From: Rhizobium leucaenae USDA 9039
Lineage (GTDB): Bacteria; Pseudomonadota; Alphaproteobacteria; Rhizobiales; Rhizobiaceae
Reading direction: 5' to 3'
DNA: 64,000 bases
Assembly: GCF_000426285.1 (NCBI RefSeq)
Contig: NZ_AUFB01000006.1
Coordinates: 124,001-188,000 of the forward strand
The notes below the pieces were generated by a model. It was not told where the DNA came from, ran no database searches, and saw only the letters and a program-made list of their open reading frames with translations. The position numbers and the translations under genes were made by a program. Shown piece by piece: positions 31,805 to 41,696 of this stretch (within the stretch, counting starts at the first letter, position 1; every line of letters starts with the position of its first letter).

Positions 31805-32632
31805 ATGACTGGAATTGCTCTTTTCGGTGCCGGTGGAAAAATGGGGTACCGGCTCGCCAAAAACCTCAAAGGTTCGCGTTTCGATGTTCGTCATGTCGAG
31901 GTAAGCGATGCTGGTAAAGCCCGCCTGAAGAACGACCTCGGTCTGTCATGCGTCCCCGCCGACGAAGCCCTTAATGGCGCCGAAGTCGTCATTCTGGCCG
32001 TTCCGGACACAGCCATCGGCAAGGTCGCCGCCGGGATCGTCGACAAGCTGAAGCCGGGGACGATGGTGGTCGCTCTCGACGCCGCCGCGCCCTTTGCGGG
32101 CCACCTGCCGAAGCGCGATGACCTGACTTATTTCGTCACCCATCCCTGCCATCCGCCGATCTTCAATGACGAAACCGATATGCAGGCGAAGAACGACCAC
32201 TTCGGTGGCCTGTTCGCCAAGCAGCACATCGTGTCCGCGCTGATGCAGGGGCCGGAAGCTGCCTATGCGCTCGGGGAGGAGATCGCCAAGCTCATCTGGG
32301 CGCCGGTCATGCGCTCGCATCGGGTCACCGTCGAGCAGATGGCGATGCTCGAACCGGGGCTCTCGGAGACTGTCTGCGCATCGCTGCTCGTCGTGATGCG
32401 GCAGGCGATGGACGAGTGCGTGGCGCGCGGCGTGCCGGAACAGGCTGCCCGCGATTTCCTGCTCGGCCACATGAACGTCCTCGGCGCCGTGATCTTCAAC
32501 CAGGTCGAGGGTGTGTTTTCGGATGCCTGCAACAAGGCGATCGAATTCGGCATCCCAGCTCTGATGCGCGACGACTGGAAGAATGTCTTTGAGCCCCAGG
32601 AGATCGCCGAGAGCATCCGCCGCATCACCTGA
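31805..32632 (+). CDS. apnO: D-apionate oxidoisomerase
   Basis: Protein of 275 aa from the ATG at 31805 (GAGG upstream; an in-frame GTG nine bases earlier is possible). The N-terminal Rossmann fold shows F-G-A-G-G-K-M-G-Y near residue 6; V-I-L-A-V-P-D near 63 is a cofactor loop. The C-terminal domain resembles the phosphogluconate-dehydrogenase-type C-terminal domain (P-C-H-P-P-I-F near 107, L-G-H-M-N-V-L near 220). ApnO oxidises D-apionate and shifts its hydroxymethyl group to give 3-oxo-isoapionate. Context with the kinase, lactonase and RuBisCO-like protein is strong support. Confidence 0.85.
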   Translation: MTGIALFGAGGKMGYRLAKNLKGSRFDVRHVEVSDAGKARLKNDLGLSCVPADEALNGAEVVILAVPDTAIGKVAAGIVDKLKPGTMVVALDAAAPFAGHLPKRDDLTYFVTHPCHPPIFNDETDMQAKNDHFGGLFAKQHIVSALMQGPEAAYALGEEIAKLIWAPVMRSHRVTVEQMAMLEPGLSETVCASLLVVMRQAMDECVARGVPEQAARDFLLGHMNVLGAVIFNQVEGVFSDACNKAIEFGIPALMRDDWKNVFEPQEIAESIRRIT

Positions 32633-32642
32633 CCGAAATCCC

Positions 32643-32666
32643 GGGAGGGCTGGCCCCTCCCTTCTT
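32643..32666 (+). terminator. Hairpin between apnO and the binding-protein gene
   Basis: GGGAGGG-CTGGC-CCCTCCC, a perfect 7-bp GC stem followed by TTCTT. It could end part of the apnO transcript or act as an mRNA processing/stability element before the highly expressed binding protein. Confidence 0.55.
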
Positions 32667-32683
32667 AGCCCTGCTGGGAATAG

Positions 32684-33652
<969 letters not shown>

Positions 33653-33670
33653 CGGCGGACCAAGCACTGC

Positions 33671-33697
33671 GGAGGGCGTGGCAAAGCCACGCTCTCC
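33671..33697 (+). other. 12-bp hairpin after the binding-protein gene
   Basis: GGAGGGCGTGGC-AAA-GCCACGCTCTCC pairs completely (one G-U). No T-run follows. Such hairpins after binding-protein genes commonly protect the upstream mRNA and lower downstream expression. Confidence 0.65.
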
Positions 33698-33727
33698 TGA
33701 CATTTTCTGCGAGATGAGGTGCATTGC

Positions 33728-34372
33728 ATGTTGAGGATCAGAGGCGCCGTTGTGGCCCTCATGTTGGCCGCAGCACTGCCCGGCTGTAAGATCATCAAGA
33801 CGCCGACGGCCGAGGAGAAGGCGGCGCTGGCGGCAAAGAGCGCCTTCGATCCCGCGGCAAAGGTGGATGCGATCTGGCAATCGCAGGCGGTACCCGATCT
33901 TGAAAAGCGTGCCGGCGATCTCAAGACGGTGATGCAGGCGGCGGCGTCGAACCCGGACGAGGCCGGCGCAAAATACGGCAATCCGCGCAAGCAGAGCACG
34001 TCGCCCTGGACCTATGCAGTGAAGTTCAAGGGCAAGATCGTCGCCGCTGACACAGCATCCCGTGCCGCAACGCTCGACGTCGATGTCGACGGCGATGGCA
34101 AGGCAGATGCGAAGGTTCAGATCGGCCCGGCAATCCGCGGCACGGCATTGCGCGACGCTTTGGATTTCGTGGACTTCAACGAATTCAAGAACCAGATCGA
34201 ATGGGCGCAATTCGGCAAGGCGTTCAATGAGAAGGTGAACACCTCCTTTCTCGCCGCTTTGCCGAGAGATGGCCTGACGGGAAAGACAGTCGATGTAACC
34301 GGCGCGTTTCCGCTGCCCACATCCGGCCAGCTTCCCCTGATTACCCCGTCGGCGCTGACGTTGGGACAATGA
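33728..34372 (+). CDS. DUF2291 lipoprotein of sugar transporter
   Basis: Protein of 214 aa with a lipoprotein signal: hydrophobic residues 5-17 and lipobox L-P-G-C at about 15-18, so it is membrane-anchored on the periplasmic face. The rest matches the DUF2291 pattern seen beside ribose-type importers, including an internal OB-like region with F-K-G-K-I-V-A-A-D. Function unknown; its fixed position between binding protein and ATPase suggests a transporter accessory role. Confidence 0.75.
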   Translation: MLRIRGAVVALMLAAALPGCKIIKTPTAEEKAALAAKSAFDPAAKVDAIWQSQAVPDLEKRAGDLKTVMQAAASNPDEAGAKYGNPRKQSTSPWTYAVKFKGKIVAADTASRAATLDVDVDGDGKADAKVQIGPAIRGTALRDALDFVDFNEFKNQIEWAQFGKAFNEKVNTSFLAALPRDGLTGKTVDVTGAFPLPTSGQLPLITPSALTLGQ

Positions 34373-35919
34373 CAATGAGCGATACGACCCAGGAAGACAT
34401 CATCCTTCGTCTCGAGGACGTGTCCAAGGTTTATTCGGGCATCGTCGCGGTCAAGCGCGCCAACCTCGAACTACGGCGTGGCGCGGTCAATGTGCTGGTT
34501 GGGGAAAATGGCGCCGGCAAATCGACACTGATGAAGATCATTGCCGGAGTCGAGCGTCCGACCGCCGGCCGCATCCTTCTAGAGGGCGAAGCCGTTCATT
34601 TCGACAGCCCCGCTGACGCGCAAGCGCGGGGCATCGGCATGATTTTCCAGGAGCTCAATCTTTTCGCCAATATGACTGTCGCCGAAAATATTTTTGCGAC
34701 ACGCGAAATCACGCGCGGCGTTTTCGGCATCGACCACAAGGCGCAGATCGCCAAGGCCAACGAATTTCTGAAGAAGCTGGACGCGGGCATCAATGCCGAG
34801 ACCATGGTGGAGGATCTGCCGATTGGGCAGCAACAGCTTGTCGAAATCGCGAAGGCCATTTCGCTGAATGCCCGTATCCTGATCATGGACGAGCCGACTT
34901 CGGCGCTTTCAGCGGCGGAGGTCGACATTCTTTTCAAGGTAATCGCCGAACTGAAGGCGCAGGGTGTGGCGCTCGTCTATATCTCCCACCGGCTGGAAGA
35001 ACTGATGCGCATCGGCGATTACATCACCGTGCTGCGCGACGGGCAGATCACTGGCCAGGCGATGGTTCGCGATATCGACACGAAATGGATTGTCCGCTCC
35101 ATGATCGGATCGGATGCCAAGGATTTTGCAAGGGACGGCGGCCATACAATCGGCAAGGAAGCTTTCCGCGCCGAGGACATCAGCCTGCCGCGGCCGACCG
35201 GCGGCCTTGCCGTAGACCACGTTTCGCTCTCGGTTCGCGCCGGCGAAATCCTGGGCATATACGGTTTGATGGGCGCCGGCCGCAGCGAGTTTTTCGAATG
35301 CATCATGGGCCGGCATATGCATTCGACCGGCAAGATCTTCATCGACGGCGTCGAGGTCCGTGAACGTGACACGACCCGCCGAATCCGGCGCGGCCTAGCA
35401 CTGATCCCGGAGGATCGGCAACGCGAGGGTCTGGTGCAGGTGCTCTCCATCGCCAGCAATCTGACGCTTGCAAGCCTTGGCCGCTTCGCCAGCTTCTTTC
35501 ATATCGATGCCGGCGCCGAAAAGCGTGCCATTCGCGACATGATCCGCGATCTCTCGATCAAGGCGCCCAATCCCGATTTCGAAGTGACATCGATGTCGGG
35601 CGGCAACCAGCAGAAGGTCGTCATCGGCAAGGCGCTGATGACCGATCCCAAGGTCCTTCTGATGGACGAGCCGAGCCGGGGCATCGACGTCGGCGCCAAG
35701 GCCGATGTCTTCCGCACCATGCGTAAGCTCGCCGGCAAGGGTCTCGCAATCCTGTTTTCAACCTCGGACCTTGAAGAGGTCATGGCGCTTTCCGACCGCA
35801 TCGCTGTTTTGAGCAACGGCCAGTTGATCGCCGTCTTCGACAGAAAGGATGCGACGGAAGAGGCCATCGTCGCCGCATCGGCCAAGGGACACGGACATAC
35901 AAGGAAACTCGCCTCATGA
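34369..35919 (+). CDS. Sugar ABC transporter ATPase, CUT2 (double nucleotide-binding)
   Basis: Protein of 516 aa, the double-ATPase form of RbsA/MglA. First half: Walker A G-E-N-G-A-G-K-S-T near residue 45, signature-like L-P-I-G-Q-Q-Q near 150, Walker B I-L-I-M-D-E-P-T near 168. Second half: degenerate Walker A (G-L-M-G-A-G-R-S-E) near 301, signature S-G-G-N-Q-Q-K near 408, Walker B V-L-L-M-D-E-P-S near 427. The second site lacks the Walker lysine, as is normal for this class. The ATG overlaps the DUF2291 stop. Confidence 0.94.
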   Translation: MTMSDTTQEDIILRLEDVSKVYSGIVAVKRANLELRRGAVNVLVGENGAGKSTLMKIIAGVERPTAGRILLEGEAVHFDSPADAQARGIGMIFQELNLFANMTVAENIFATREITRGVFGIDHKAQIAKANEFLKKLDAGINAETMVEDLPIGQQQLVEIAKAISLNARILIMDEPTSALSAAEVDILFKVIAELKAQGVALVYISHRLEELMRIGDYITVLRDGQITGQAMVRDIDTKWIVRSMIGSDAKDFARDGGHTIGKEAFRAEDISLPRPTGGLAVDHVSLSVRAGEILGIYGLMGAGRSEFFECIMGRHMHSTGKIFIDGVEVRERDTTRRIRRGLALIPEDRQREGLVQVLSIASNLTLASLGRFASFFHIDAGAEKRAIRDMIRDLSIKAPNPDFEVTSMSGGNQQKVVIGKALMTDPKVLLMDEPSRGIDVGAKADVFRTMRKLAGKGLAILFSTSDLEEVMALSDRIAVLSNGQLIAVFDRKDATEEAIVAASAKGHGHTRKLAS

Positions 35920-36980
35920 CCGCGGATACATCTTCTTCATTTGCGGCCAAGCGGTCGAACGGCTCTATCCTCCTGACGTTGATGAAGCTCAGGACCTTCA
36001 TCGCCCTCTTTGCCGTGATCATCTTCTTCGCCGTCTTTGCGCCGAACTTCACCTCGACGGCTAACATGATCCTGATGTCGAAACACGTTGCGCTCAACGC
36101 CTTCCTGGCAATGGGCATGACCTTCGTCATCATCACCGGCGGCATCGACCTTTCGGTCGGTTCGATCGTCGGCCTATGCGGAATGGTCACTGGCGCCTTG
36201 ATCCTCAACGGAGTCGAATTGCCGATCGGATATACCGTCTACTTCAACCTCTATGAAATCGTGCTGATCACCCTTGCCGTCGGTATCGTCATCGGGCTGA
36301 TCAACGGACTGCTCATCACCAAACTCAACGTTGCGCCCTTCATCGCGACGCTGGGAACGCTCTACATCGCACGCGGCATGGCATTGCTGTCTTCCGACGG
36401 CCAGACCTTTCCGAACCTCGTCGGCAGGCCAGAATTCGACACGACCGGCTTCGATGTCTTCGGCGCCGGAAGGCTGCTCGGCCTTCCGGTCTCCATCTGG
36501 ATCCTCATCGTTCTGGCGCTGCTTGCCGCTTATGTCGCCCGCTCGACGCCGATCGGCCGGCATATCTTTGCCGTCGGCGGCAACGAGCGCGCGGCGCGCA
36601 TGTCGGGCATTCGCGTCGATCTGGTGAAGATCTTTGTCTACATGTTCTCCGGATTGTGCGCTGCCATCGTCGGCATCGTCATTTCGTCGGAGCTGATGGC
36701 CGCGCATCCGGCGACCGGCGAGAGTTTCGAACTCAACGCCATCGCCGCGGCCGTCCTCGGCGGCACCTCCATGTCCGGCGGGCGGGGGACGATCGGCGGC
36801 ACGATCATCGGCGCTTTCGTCATCGGTATCCTGTCCGACGGATTGGTGATGATGGGCGTTTCGTCCTTCTGGCAGATGGTCATCAAAGGGCTGGTCATCA
36901 TCATTGCGGTGGTCGTCGACCAGGCGCAGCGCCGTCTCCAGCAGCGTGTCACACTCATGCAAATGGCAAAGGCAGGTTGA
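35916..36980 (+). CDS. Sugar ABC transporter permease, CUT2
   Basis: Protein of 354 aa, integral membrane, RbsC-like, with about eight to ten hydrophobic segments beginning near residue 25. Family signposts are F-V-I-I-T-G-G-I-D-L-S-V-G-S near 70, G-L-I-N-G near 130 and A-A-V-L-G-G-T-S-M-S-G-G-R-G near 285. Its ATG overlaps the ATPase stop. It completes the importer for the sugar handled by the apiose enzymes. Confidence 0.94.
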   Translation: MTADTSSSFAAKRSNGSILLTLMKLRTFIALFAVIIFFAVFAPNFTSTANMILMSKHVALNAFLAMGMTFVIITGGIDLSVGSIVGLCGMVTGALILNGVELPIGYTVYFNLYEIVLITLAVGIVIGLINGLLITKLNVAPFIATLGTLYIARGMALLSSDGQTFPNLVGRPEFDTTGFDVFGAGRLLGLPVSIWILIVLALLAAYVARSTPIGRHIFAVGGNERAARMSGIRVDLVKIFVYMFSGLCAAIVGIVISSELMAAHPATGESFELNAIAAAVLGGTSMSGGRGTIGGTIIGAFVIGILSDGLVMMGVSSFWQMVIKGLVIIIAVVVDQAQRRLQQRVTLMQMAKAG

Positions 36981-36982
36981 GA

Positions 36983-38017
36983 ATGACGGAACTCAAGGGT
37001 GCGCTCATCGGCTGCGGCTTCTTCGCGATAAACCAGATGCATGCGTGGAAGGACGTCAAAGGCGCGGAGGTCGTCGCGATCTGCGATCGTGATCCCCAGC
37101 GGTTGAAGATTGTCGGCGACCAATTCGGCATTGAACGCCGTTACAGCGATGCGGCGGCCCTCTTCGCCGATGGCGGCTTTGACTTCGTCGATATCGCGAC
37201 GACAGTGCAAAGCCACCGCGCTTTGGTGGAAATGGCAGCCGCCCATAAAATTCCGGCCATCTGCCAAAAGCCTTTTGCGAAGACGTTGAGCGACGCCAAA
37301 GCGATGGTCAAAGCTTGCGCCGACGCGGCAATCCCCCTGATGGTTCACGAGAATTTCCGCTGGCAAACGCCGATACAGGCGGTGAAGTCTATGCTCCAAT
37401 CAGGGGTAATCGGCGAGCCGTTCTGGGGCCGCTTTTCCTTCCGCTCCGGCTACGACGTCTTTTCCGGCCAGCCCTATCTTGCCGAAGGCGAGCGCTTCAT
37501 TATCGAAGATCTCGCTATCCACACGCTCGATATAGCACGCTTCATCCTCGGCGATGTGACGACGCTCACCGCGCGCACCAAACGGGTCAATCCGAAGATC
37601 AAGGGCGAAGACGTTGCCACGATCATGCTCGACCATCAAAATGGCGCGACATCGATCGTCGACGTCAGCTATGCGACCAAGCTTGGGACAGAGCCTTTTC
37701 CCGAAACGCTGATCGAGATCGACGGAACGCTGGGAACGATACGGCTTTCGCAGGGCTATCGCCTAGAGGTCAACAGCGCAGAGGGCACCACCGTTTCGGA
37801 TGCCTCGCCCAAGCTTCTCCCCTGGGCTTCCCGCCCATGGCACAACATTCAGGAAAGCGTCCTCGCCATCCAGCAGCATTGGACGGACCGTCTCGCATCG
37901 GGCGGCGAAACGTCCACGTCCGGTGCGGACAATCTGAAGACTTTCGCGCTTGTCGAAGCAGCCTATGACAGTGCCGCTCATGGGAGGACAGTCGATATTG
38001 GGGTACTGCTGCGATGA
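36983..38017 (+). CDS. apsD: D-apiose dehydrogenase (Gfo/Idh/MocA family)
   Basis: Protein of 344 aa from the ATG at 36983; a longer frame overlapping the permease is rejected. The Rossmann N-terminus reads G-A-L-I-G-C-G-F-F-A near residue 5 and I-C-D-R-D near 32; the family lysine appears in C-Q-K-P-F near 95, and I-E-D-L-A-I-H-T near 178 supplies the catalytic His region. ApsD oxidises D-apiofuranose to D-apionolactone with NAD+. Gfo/Idh/MocA enzymes have many substrates; this call leans on neighbours apnL and apnO. Stop and apnL start overlap. Confidence 0.8.
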   Translation: MTELKGALIGCGFFAINQMHAWKDVKGAEVVAICDRDPQRLKIVGDQFGIERRYSDAAALFADGGFDFVDIATTVQSHRALVEMAAAHKIPAICQKPFAKTLSDAKAMVKACADAAIPLMVHENFRWQTPIQAVKSMLQSGVIGEPFWGRFSFRSGYDVFSGQPYLAEGERFIIEDLAIHTLDIARFILGDVTTLTARTKRVNPKIKGEDVATIMLDHQNGATSIVDVSYATKLGTEPFPETLIEIDGTLGTIRLSQGYRLEVNSAEGTTVSDASPKLLPWASRPWHNIQESVLAIQQHWTDRLASGGETSTSGADNLKTFALVEAAYDSAAHGRTVDIGVLLR

Positions 38018-39897
38018 CCGCTGAAATCGACCCTTTTCAACTTTATGGTACGCGCGAAACCGAAGTACCGCCGCAGCGGCTCGCCGCCGGCAGGCTGGCT
38101 GTCGACTTCAAGGACGGCAATCTCCGCGCCATCACCTACGACGGAACCGAAGTGCTCCGCGCCGTATCCTATCTCGTGCGCGACCGCGATTGGGGGACTT
38201 ACGCCCCGCGAATATCGGACTTGAAGATCGATCAGGGTCAGGATGGATTTTCGATCGGTTATCTTGCGCATTGCACCGGCCCGGACGATACGGACCTCGA
38301 AATCCGTGTGCATATCTCCGCCGAAGCCGGAGGTGCTGTGGTCTTCGAAGCGGAAGCGATGTCAAAGACCGGCTTCGAGACGAACCGTTGCGGATTCTGC
38401 ATACTCCATCCGATCGTCGGCGTTGCCGGAACACCGGTCTCGGTGGAACATGTCGACGGTCGCCGCGAGGGTACGCGCTTTCCCGATCTCATCGAGCCCT
38501 GGCAGCCCTTCAAGGATATGCGTGCGATCACGCATACCGTCATGCCTGACGTGACGGCAGAATGCCGAATGGAAGGCGATACGTTCGAGATGGAAGACCA
38601 ACGCAATTGGTCGGATGCCTCCTATAAGACCTATGTTCGTCCCCTTGCCCTCCCCTGGCCATATCGGATACCGGCCGGCCAATCCGTCAGCCAGCGCATT
38701 GTCCTGAGTTTCCAGGATAAGCGGCAAACGCTAAGCGCCCCTGCATCCGTCCTGTGTGAGGGCCGAGCCGTCACGATCACGGAAGGGAGCAAGCGCGGCA
38801 CGATGCCGTCGATGGGGCTGGTGATCACGCCAGAAGAGGCGGAGGCGACACTTGAAGCCCGGGACACCCTGGCGAAGATCGGGCCGCAGGAATTGCTCTT
38901 TCATTTCGATCCGAATGCCGGTCATGACGCCACCGTCTTCGGAGCGTTCGGTGCTATCGCAAAGCTTCAGGCCGGCACGTCGACCTTCGAAGTCGCATTG
39001 CCGTGCAAACAGTCGCCGCATGCCGAGGCACAGGAGATCGCAGCCTGGATGAATGCGGCCGGTTTCAAACCGGACGCGATCGTCATATCTCCGTCCGTGG
39101 ACAGGCAATCGACTCCTCCGGGCAGCCAATGGCCGGAATGTCCGCCGCTGGAAGAGGTCTATGCGGCGGCACGTTCCGCCTTTCCGGATGTCCGGCTTGG
39201 CGGCGGCATGCTGAGCTATTTCACCGAACTCAACCGCAAGCGTGTTCCTTCCGGACCGCTCGATTTCATCAGCCACTGCACGAATCCGATCGTCCATGCG
39301 GCCGACGATCTCAGCGTCATGCAGACGTTGGAAGCGTTGCCGTTTATCACGCGCTCGGTGCGCGCCATTTACGGCGACAAGCCCTATCGCATCGGCCCCT
39401 CCACCATTCCGATGCGCCAGAACCCCTATGGCAGCCGGACCATGGACAATGCCGCTGGTGGCCGCATTCCGATGGCAAACAGCGACCCCCGGCATAATGG
39501 CCGTTTCGCGGAAGCCTTCGCACTTGGCTATGCGGCTGCGGTGCTCGATGCCGGATTGGAATGCCTGACGCTTTCGGCGCTGACGGGGCCGTTCGGCGTG
39601 ATCGCCGGCAAGGACGAGCCGTCTCCAGCCGGCCGCAAGCGCCCGATCTTCAACACGGTCGCCAGGCTTGCCGGCCTCGCCGGCAGTCACTGGCGGGAAT
39701 GCGTCTCATCCGATCCGACTGCCGTCCTTTCTTTCGTCGCGGAGCCTGCCGATGGGGCATCGCAAATGCTGCTGGTGAACATCACCGCCACGGCACAGCA
39801 AGTCGAACTTGGATCCTTCCGCCTCGCCGAGAAACGCGAGAGCGGCAGCGTGACACTGCAGCCTTTTGCCGTCTGTTCGATCGCGTTGAAGGATTGA
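38014..39897 (+). CDS. apnL: D-apionate lactonase
   Basis: Protein of 627 aa, matching the unusual length of ApnL. It hydrolyses D-apionolactone to D-apionate. The protein has a beta-rich N-terminal half (residues 1-240) and a barrel-like second half (for example F-H-F-D-P-N-A-G near 300 and L-D-F-I-S-H-C-T-N-P-I-V-H near 422). No signal peptide, so it is cytoplasmic. I see no general catalytic motif that would identify it alone; size, position directly after apsD and the surrounding apionate genes are the evidence. Confidence 0.78.
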   Translation: MTAEIDPFQLYGTRETEVPPQRLAAGRLAVDFKDGNLRAITYDGTEVLRAVSYLVRDRDWGTYAPRISDLKIDQGQDGFSIGYLAHCTGPDDTDLEIRVHISAEAGGAVVFEAEAMSKTGFETNRCGFCILHPIVGVAGTPVSVEHVDGRREGTRFPDLIEPWQPFKDMRAITHTVMPDVTAECRMEGDTFEMEDQRNWSDASYKTYVRPLALPWPYRIPAGQSVSQRIVLSFQDKRQTLSAPASVLCEGRAVTITEGSKRGTMPSMGLVITPEEAEATLEARDTLAKIGPQELLFHFDPNAGHDATVFGAFGAIAKLQAGTSTFEVALPCKQSPHAEAQEIAAWMNAAGFKPDAIVISPSVDRQSTPPGSQWPECPPLEEVYAAARSAFPDVRLGGGMLSYFTELNRKRVPSGPLDFISHCTNPIVHAADDLSVMQTLEALPFITRSVRAIYGDKPYRIGPSTIPMRQNPYGSRTMDNAAGGRIPMANSDPRHNGRFAEAFALGYAAAVLDAGLECLTLSALTGPFGVIAGKDEPSPAGRKRPIFNTVARLAGLAGSHWRECVSSDPTAVLSFVAEPADGASQMLLVNITATAQQVELGSFRLAEKRESGSVTLQPFAVCSIALKD

Positions 39898-39955
39898 CCT
39901 GACAGTCGAGAAGGGCAACTTAGTCTTCCGAAATGAAATGACCGGGAGGACTCAC

Positions 39956-40975
39956 GTGAAGACGAAGAAGCTTATCAACGACGGCGCCGCCGCTGTAGAC
40001 GAGATGCTGGCGGGCGTCCTGGCCGCTCATTCCCGGCACCTCCGCGCCGTCGAAGGATCGCCGCGCTCCATCGTTGCAAATGAGGGGCCGAGGCCCGGCA
40101 AGGTCGGCCTGGTCATCGGCGGCGGTTCGGGGCACGAGCCGACCTTCCTCGGTTACGTCGGCAAGGGGCTCGCCGATGCCGCAGCCATCGGCAATGTCTT
40201 TGCCTCTCCGCCACCCGATCCGATCATCGAATGCGCCAAGGCCGCTAATGGCGGTGCCGGCGTGCTGTTCATGTATGGCAATTATGCCGGCGATGTCATG
40301 AATTTCGATATGGCGGCCGACATGCTCGCCATGGATGACATCGAGGTCCGCACCGTGCTCACGACGGACGACGTCGCGTCCGCGCCGGTCGATCAGAAGG
40401 AGCGCCGTCGCGGCGTTGCCGGCAACGTCTTCATCTTCAAGGCCACGGGAGCTGCCTGCGATCTCATGTACAGCTTTGACGACGTAGAACGCGTCGCGCG
40501 CTTCGCCAATGAGCGCACCTACACGATGGGCGTCGCGCTTGCGCCCTGCTCCCTGCCGCAGACACGGAAGCCGAATTTCGAGATTGGCCCTGACGAGATG
40601 GAGATCGGCATGGGTATCCACGGCGAGCCGGGCGTCGTCCGCGGACCGATGCGATCGGCGGATGAGGTGACGAGCGAGTTGGTCGGCAAGATCCTCGACG
40701 AGATGAAGCCGGCGCGTGGCGATCGGGTCGCCGTGCTCGTCAACTCATTGGGTTCGACGCCGCTCATGGAACTCTACATCATGATGCGCAAGCTCAAGGC
40801 GACGCTCGACGATGCAGGCCTTATCATTCACCTGTCGCTGGTCGGCAATTACTGCACATCGCTGGAGATGGCCGGCGCCTCGATTACGCTCATGCATTTG
40901 GACGACGAATTGCAGCGGCTAATCGATCATCCCTGCGATTGCGCGATGTTCCGCTCAGGCCAGGCGCTGCAATGA
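39956..40975 (+). CDS. dhaK: Dihydroxyacetone kinase-like DhaK subunit
   Basis: Protein of 339 aa from a GTG at 39956; GGGAGGA 6 bases upstream decides this over the ATG at 39938. The DhaK fold shows G-G-G-S-G-H-E-P-T-F near residue 53, M-Y-G-N-Y-A-G-D near 103 and the substrate-binding region M-G-I-H-G-E-P-G near 217, whose His forms a hemiaminal with ketoses. With DhaL it phosphorylates dihydroxyacetone or, in related pathways, L-erythrulose. In apionate breakdown a decarboxylation product is L-erythrulose or its phosphate, so an erythrulose kinase role is plausible but unproven. Confidence 0.9.
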   Translation: MKTKKLINDGAAAVDEMLAGVLAAHSRHLRAVEGSPRSIVANEGPRPGKVGLVIGGGSGHEPTFLGYVGKGLADAAAIGNVFASPPPDPIIECAKAANGGAGVLFMYGNYAGDVMNFDMAADMLAMDDIEVRTVLTTDDVASAPVDQKERRRGVAGNVFIFKATGAACDLMYSFDDVERVARFANERTYTMGVALAPCSLPQTRKPNFEIGPDEMEIGMGIHGEPGVVRGPMRSADEVTSELVGKILDEMKPARGDRVAVLVNSLGSTPLMELYIMMRKLKATLDDAGLIIHLSLVGNYCTSLEMAGASITLMHLDDELQRLIDHPCDCAMFRSGQALQ

Positions 40976-41616
40976 TGACGGTTTCAACGGAAGACCTGAA
41001 GGCCCTTTTTGTCCGGATCGCCGAAGCGATGGCACGCGAGAAGGATCGCCTCTGCGAGCTGGATGGCGTAATCGGTGATGCCGATCATGGCATCGCCATG
41101 GAGCTCGGTTTTTCGGCCGCCGCCAAAGCGGTCTCGGAACTGGATTCGACGACCGCCGATCCGACGCTGGTCTTCAACACGGCAGCGAAGTCCTTCCTCA
41201 ATGCCGTGGGAGCCTCTTCCGGCCCGCTCTATGCGACGGCCCTGATGCGTGCCGGCGCAGTCGCCAAGGGGAAACCATCGCTGAACGATGATGATATGGT
41301 GGAGTTATTTGCAGCCTTTGCCAGGGGCATTCAGGATCGGGGCAAGGCAGAGATCGGCGAAAAGACGATGGTCGATGCCTGGGCACCGGCGGCCGCAGCC
41401 TGCCGAGCCACCCGGGATCAAGGCTTGTCGCTGCCTGAATGTCTGGCCGCTGGCCTCAAGGCTGGCGAGGCGGGAGCCGAAGCGACGAAGAATATGATTG
41501 CAACAAAGGGCAGGTCATCGCGCCTTGGCGAGCGGGCTCTCGGGCACATCGATCCGGGAGCGGCTTCGGCTGTGGTGATTATATCCTGCTTTAAGGCTCA
41601 CTTCACATCAGAGTGA
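40972..41616 (+). CDS. dhaL: Dihydroxyacetone kinase-like DhaL subunit
   Basis: Protein of 214 aa, nucleotide-binding partner of DhaK. The Mg/phosphate-binding aspartates stand in I-G-D-A-D-H-G near residue 36. G-A-S-S-G-P-L-Y near 82 and T-M-V-D-A-W near 132 are family markers, as is the late K-G-R-S-S-R-L-G-E-R near 188. The start overlaps the dhaK stop. No DhaM (PTS) gene is present, so ADP bound to DhaL might be recharged elsewhere or the enzyme uses ATP directly. Confidence 0.9.
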   Translation: MMTVSTEDLKALFVRIAEAMAREKDRLCELDGVIGDADHGIAMELGFSAAAKAVSELDSTTADPTLVFNTAAKSFLNAVGASSGPLYATALMRAGAVAKGKPSLNDDDMVELFAAFARGIQDRGKAEIGEKTMVDAWAPAAAACRATRDQGLSLPECLAAGLKAGEAGAEATKNMIATKGRSSRLGERALGHIDPGAASAVVIISCFKAHFTSE

Positions 41617-41624
41617 TGATGACC

Positions 41625-41642
41625 TCATCATACCAGTTGACA
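41625..41642 (+). promoter_or_regulatory. GntR-type operator motif, site 3, with -35 element
   Basis: TCATCATACCAG (41625-41636) directly abuts TTGACA (41637-41642), a consensus -35 for the following transporter operon; the -10 is weak. The 12-base motif is the same as at 29049 and 31755 with one variable position inside and one at the end. Confidence 0.55.
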
Positions 41643-41696
41643 TGTTGATAGCGATTTGTCAAAACCACCTCAGCTTTGCTCAGAGGAGGACGGGAG

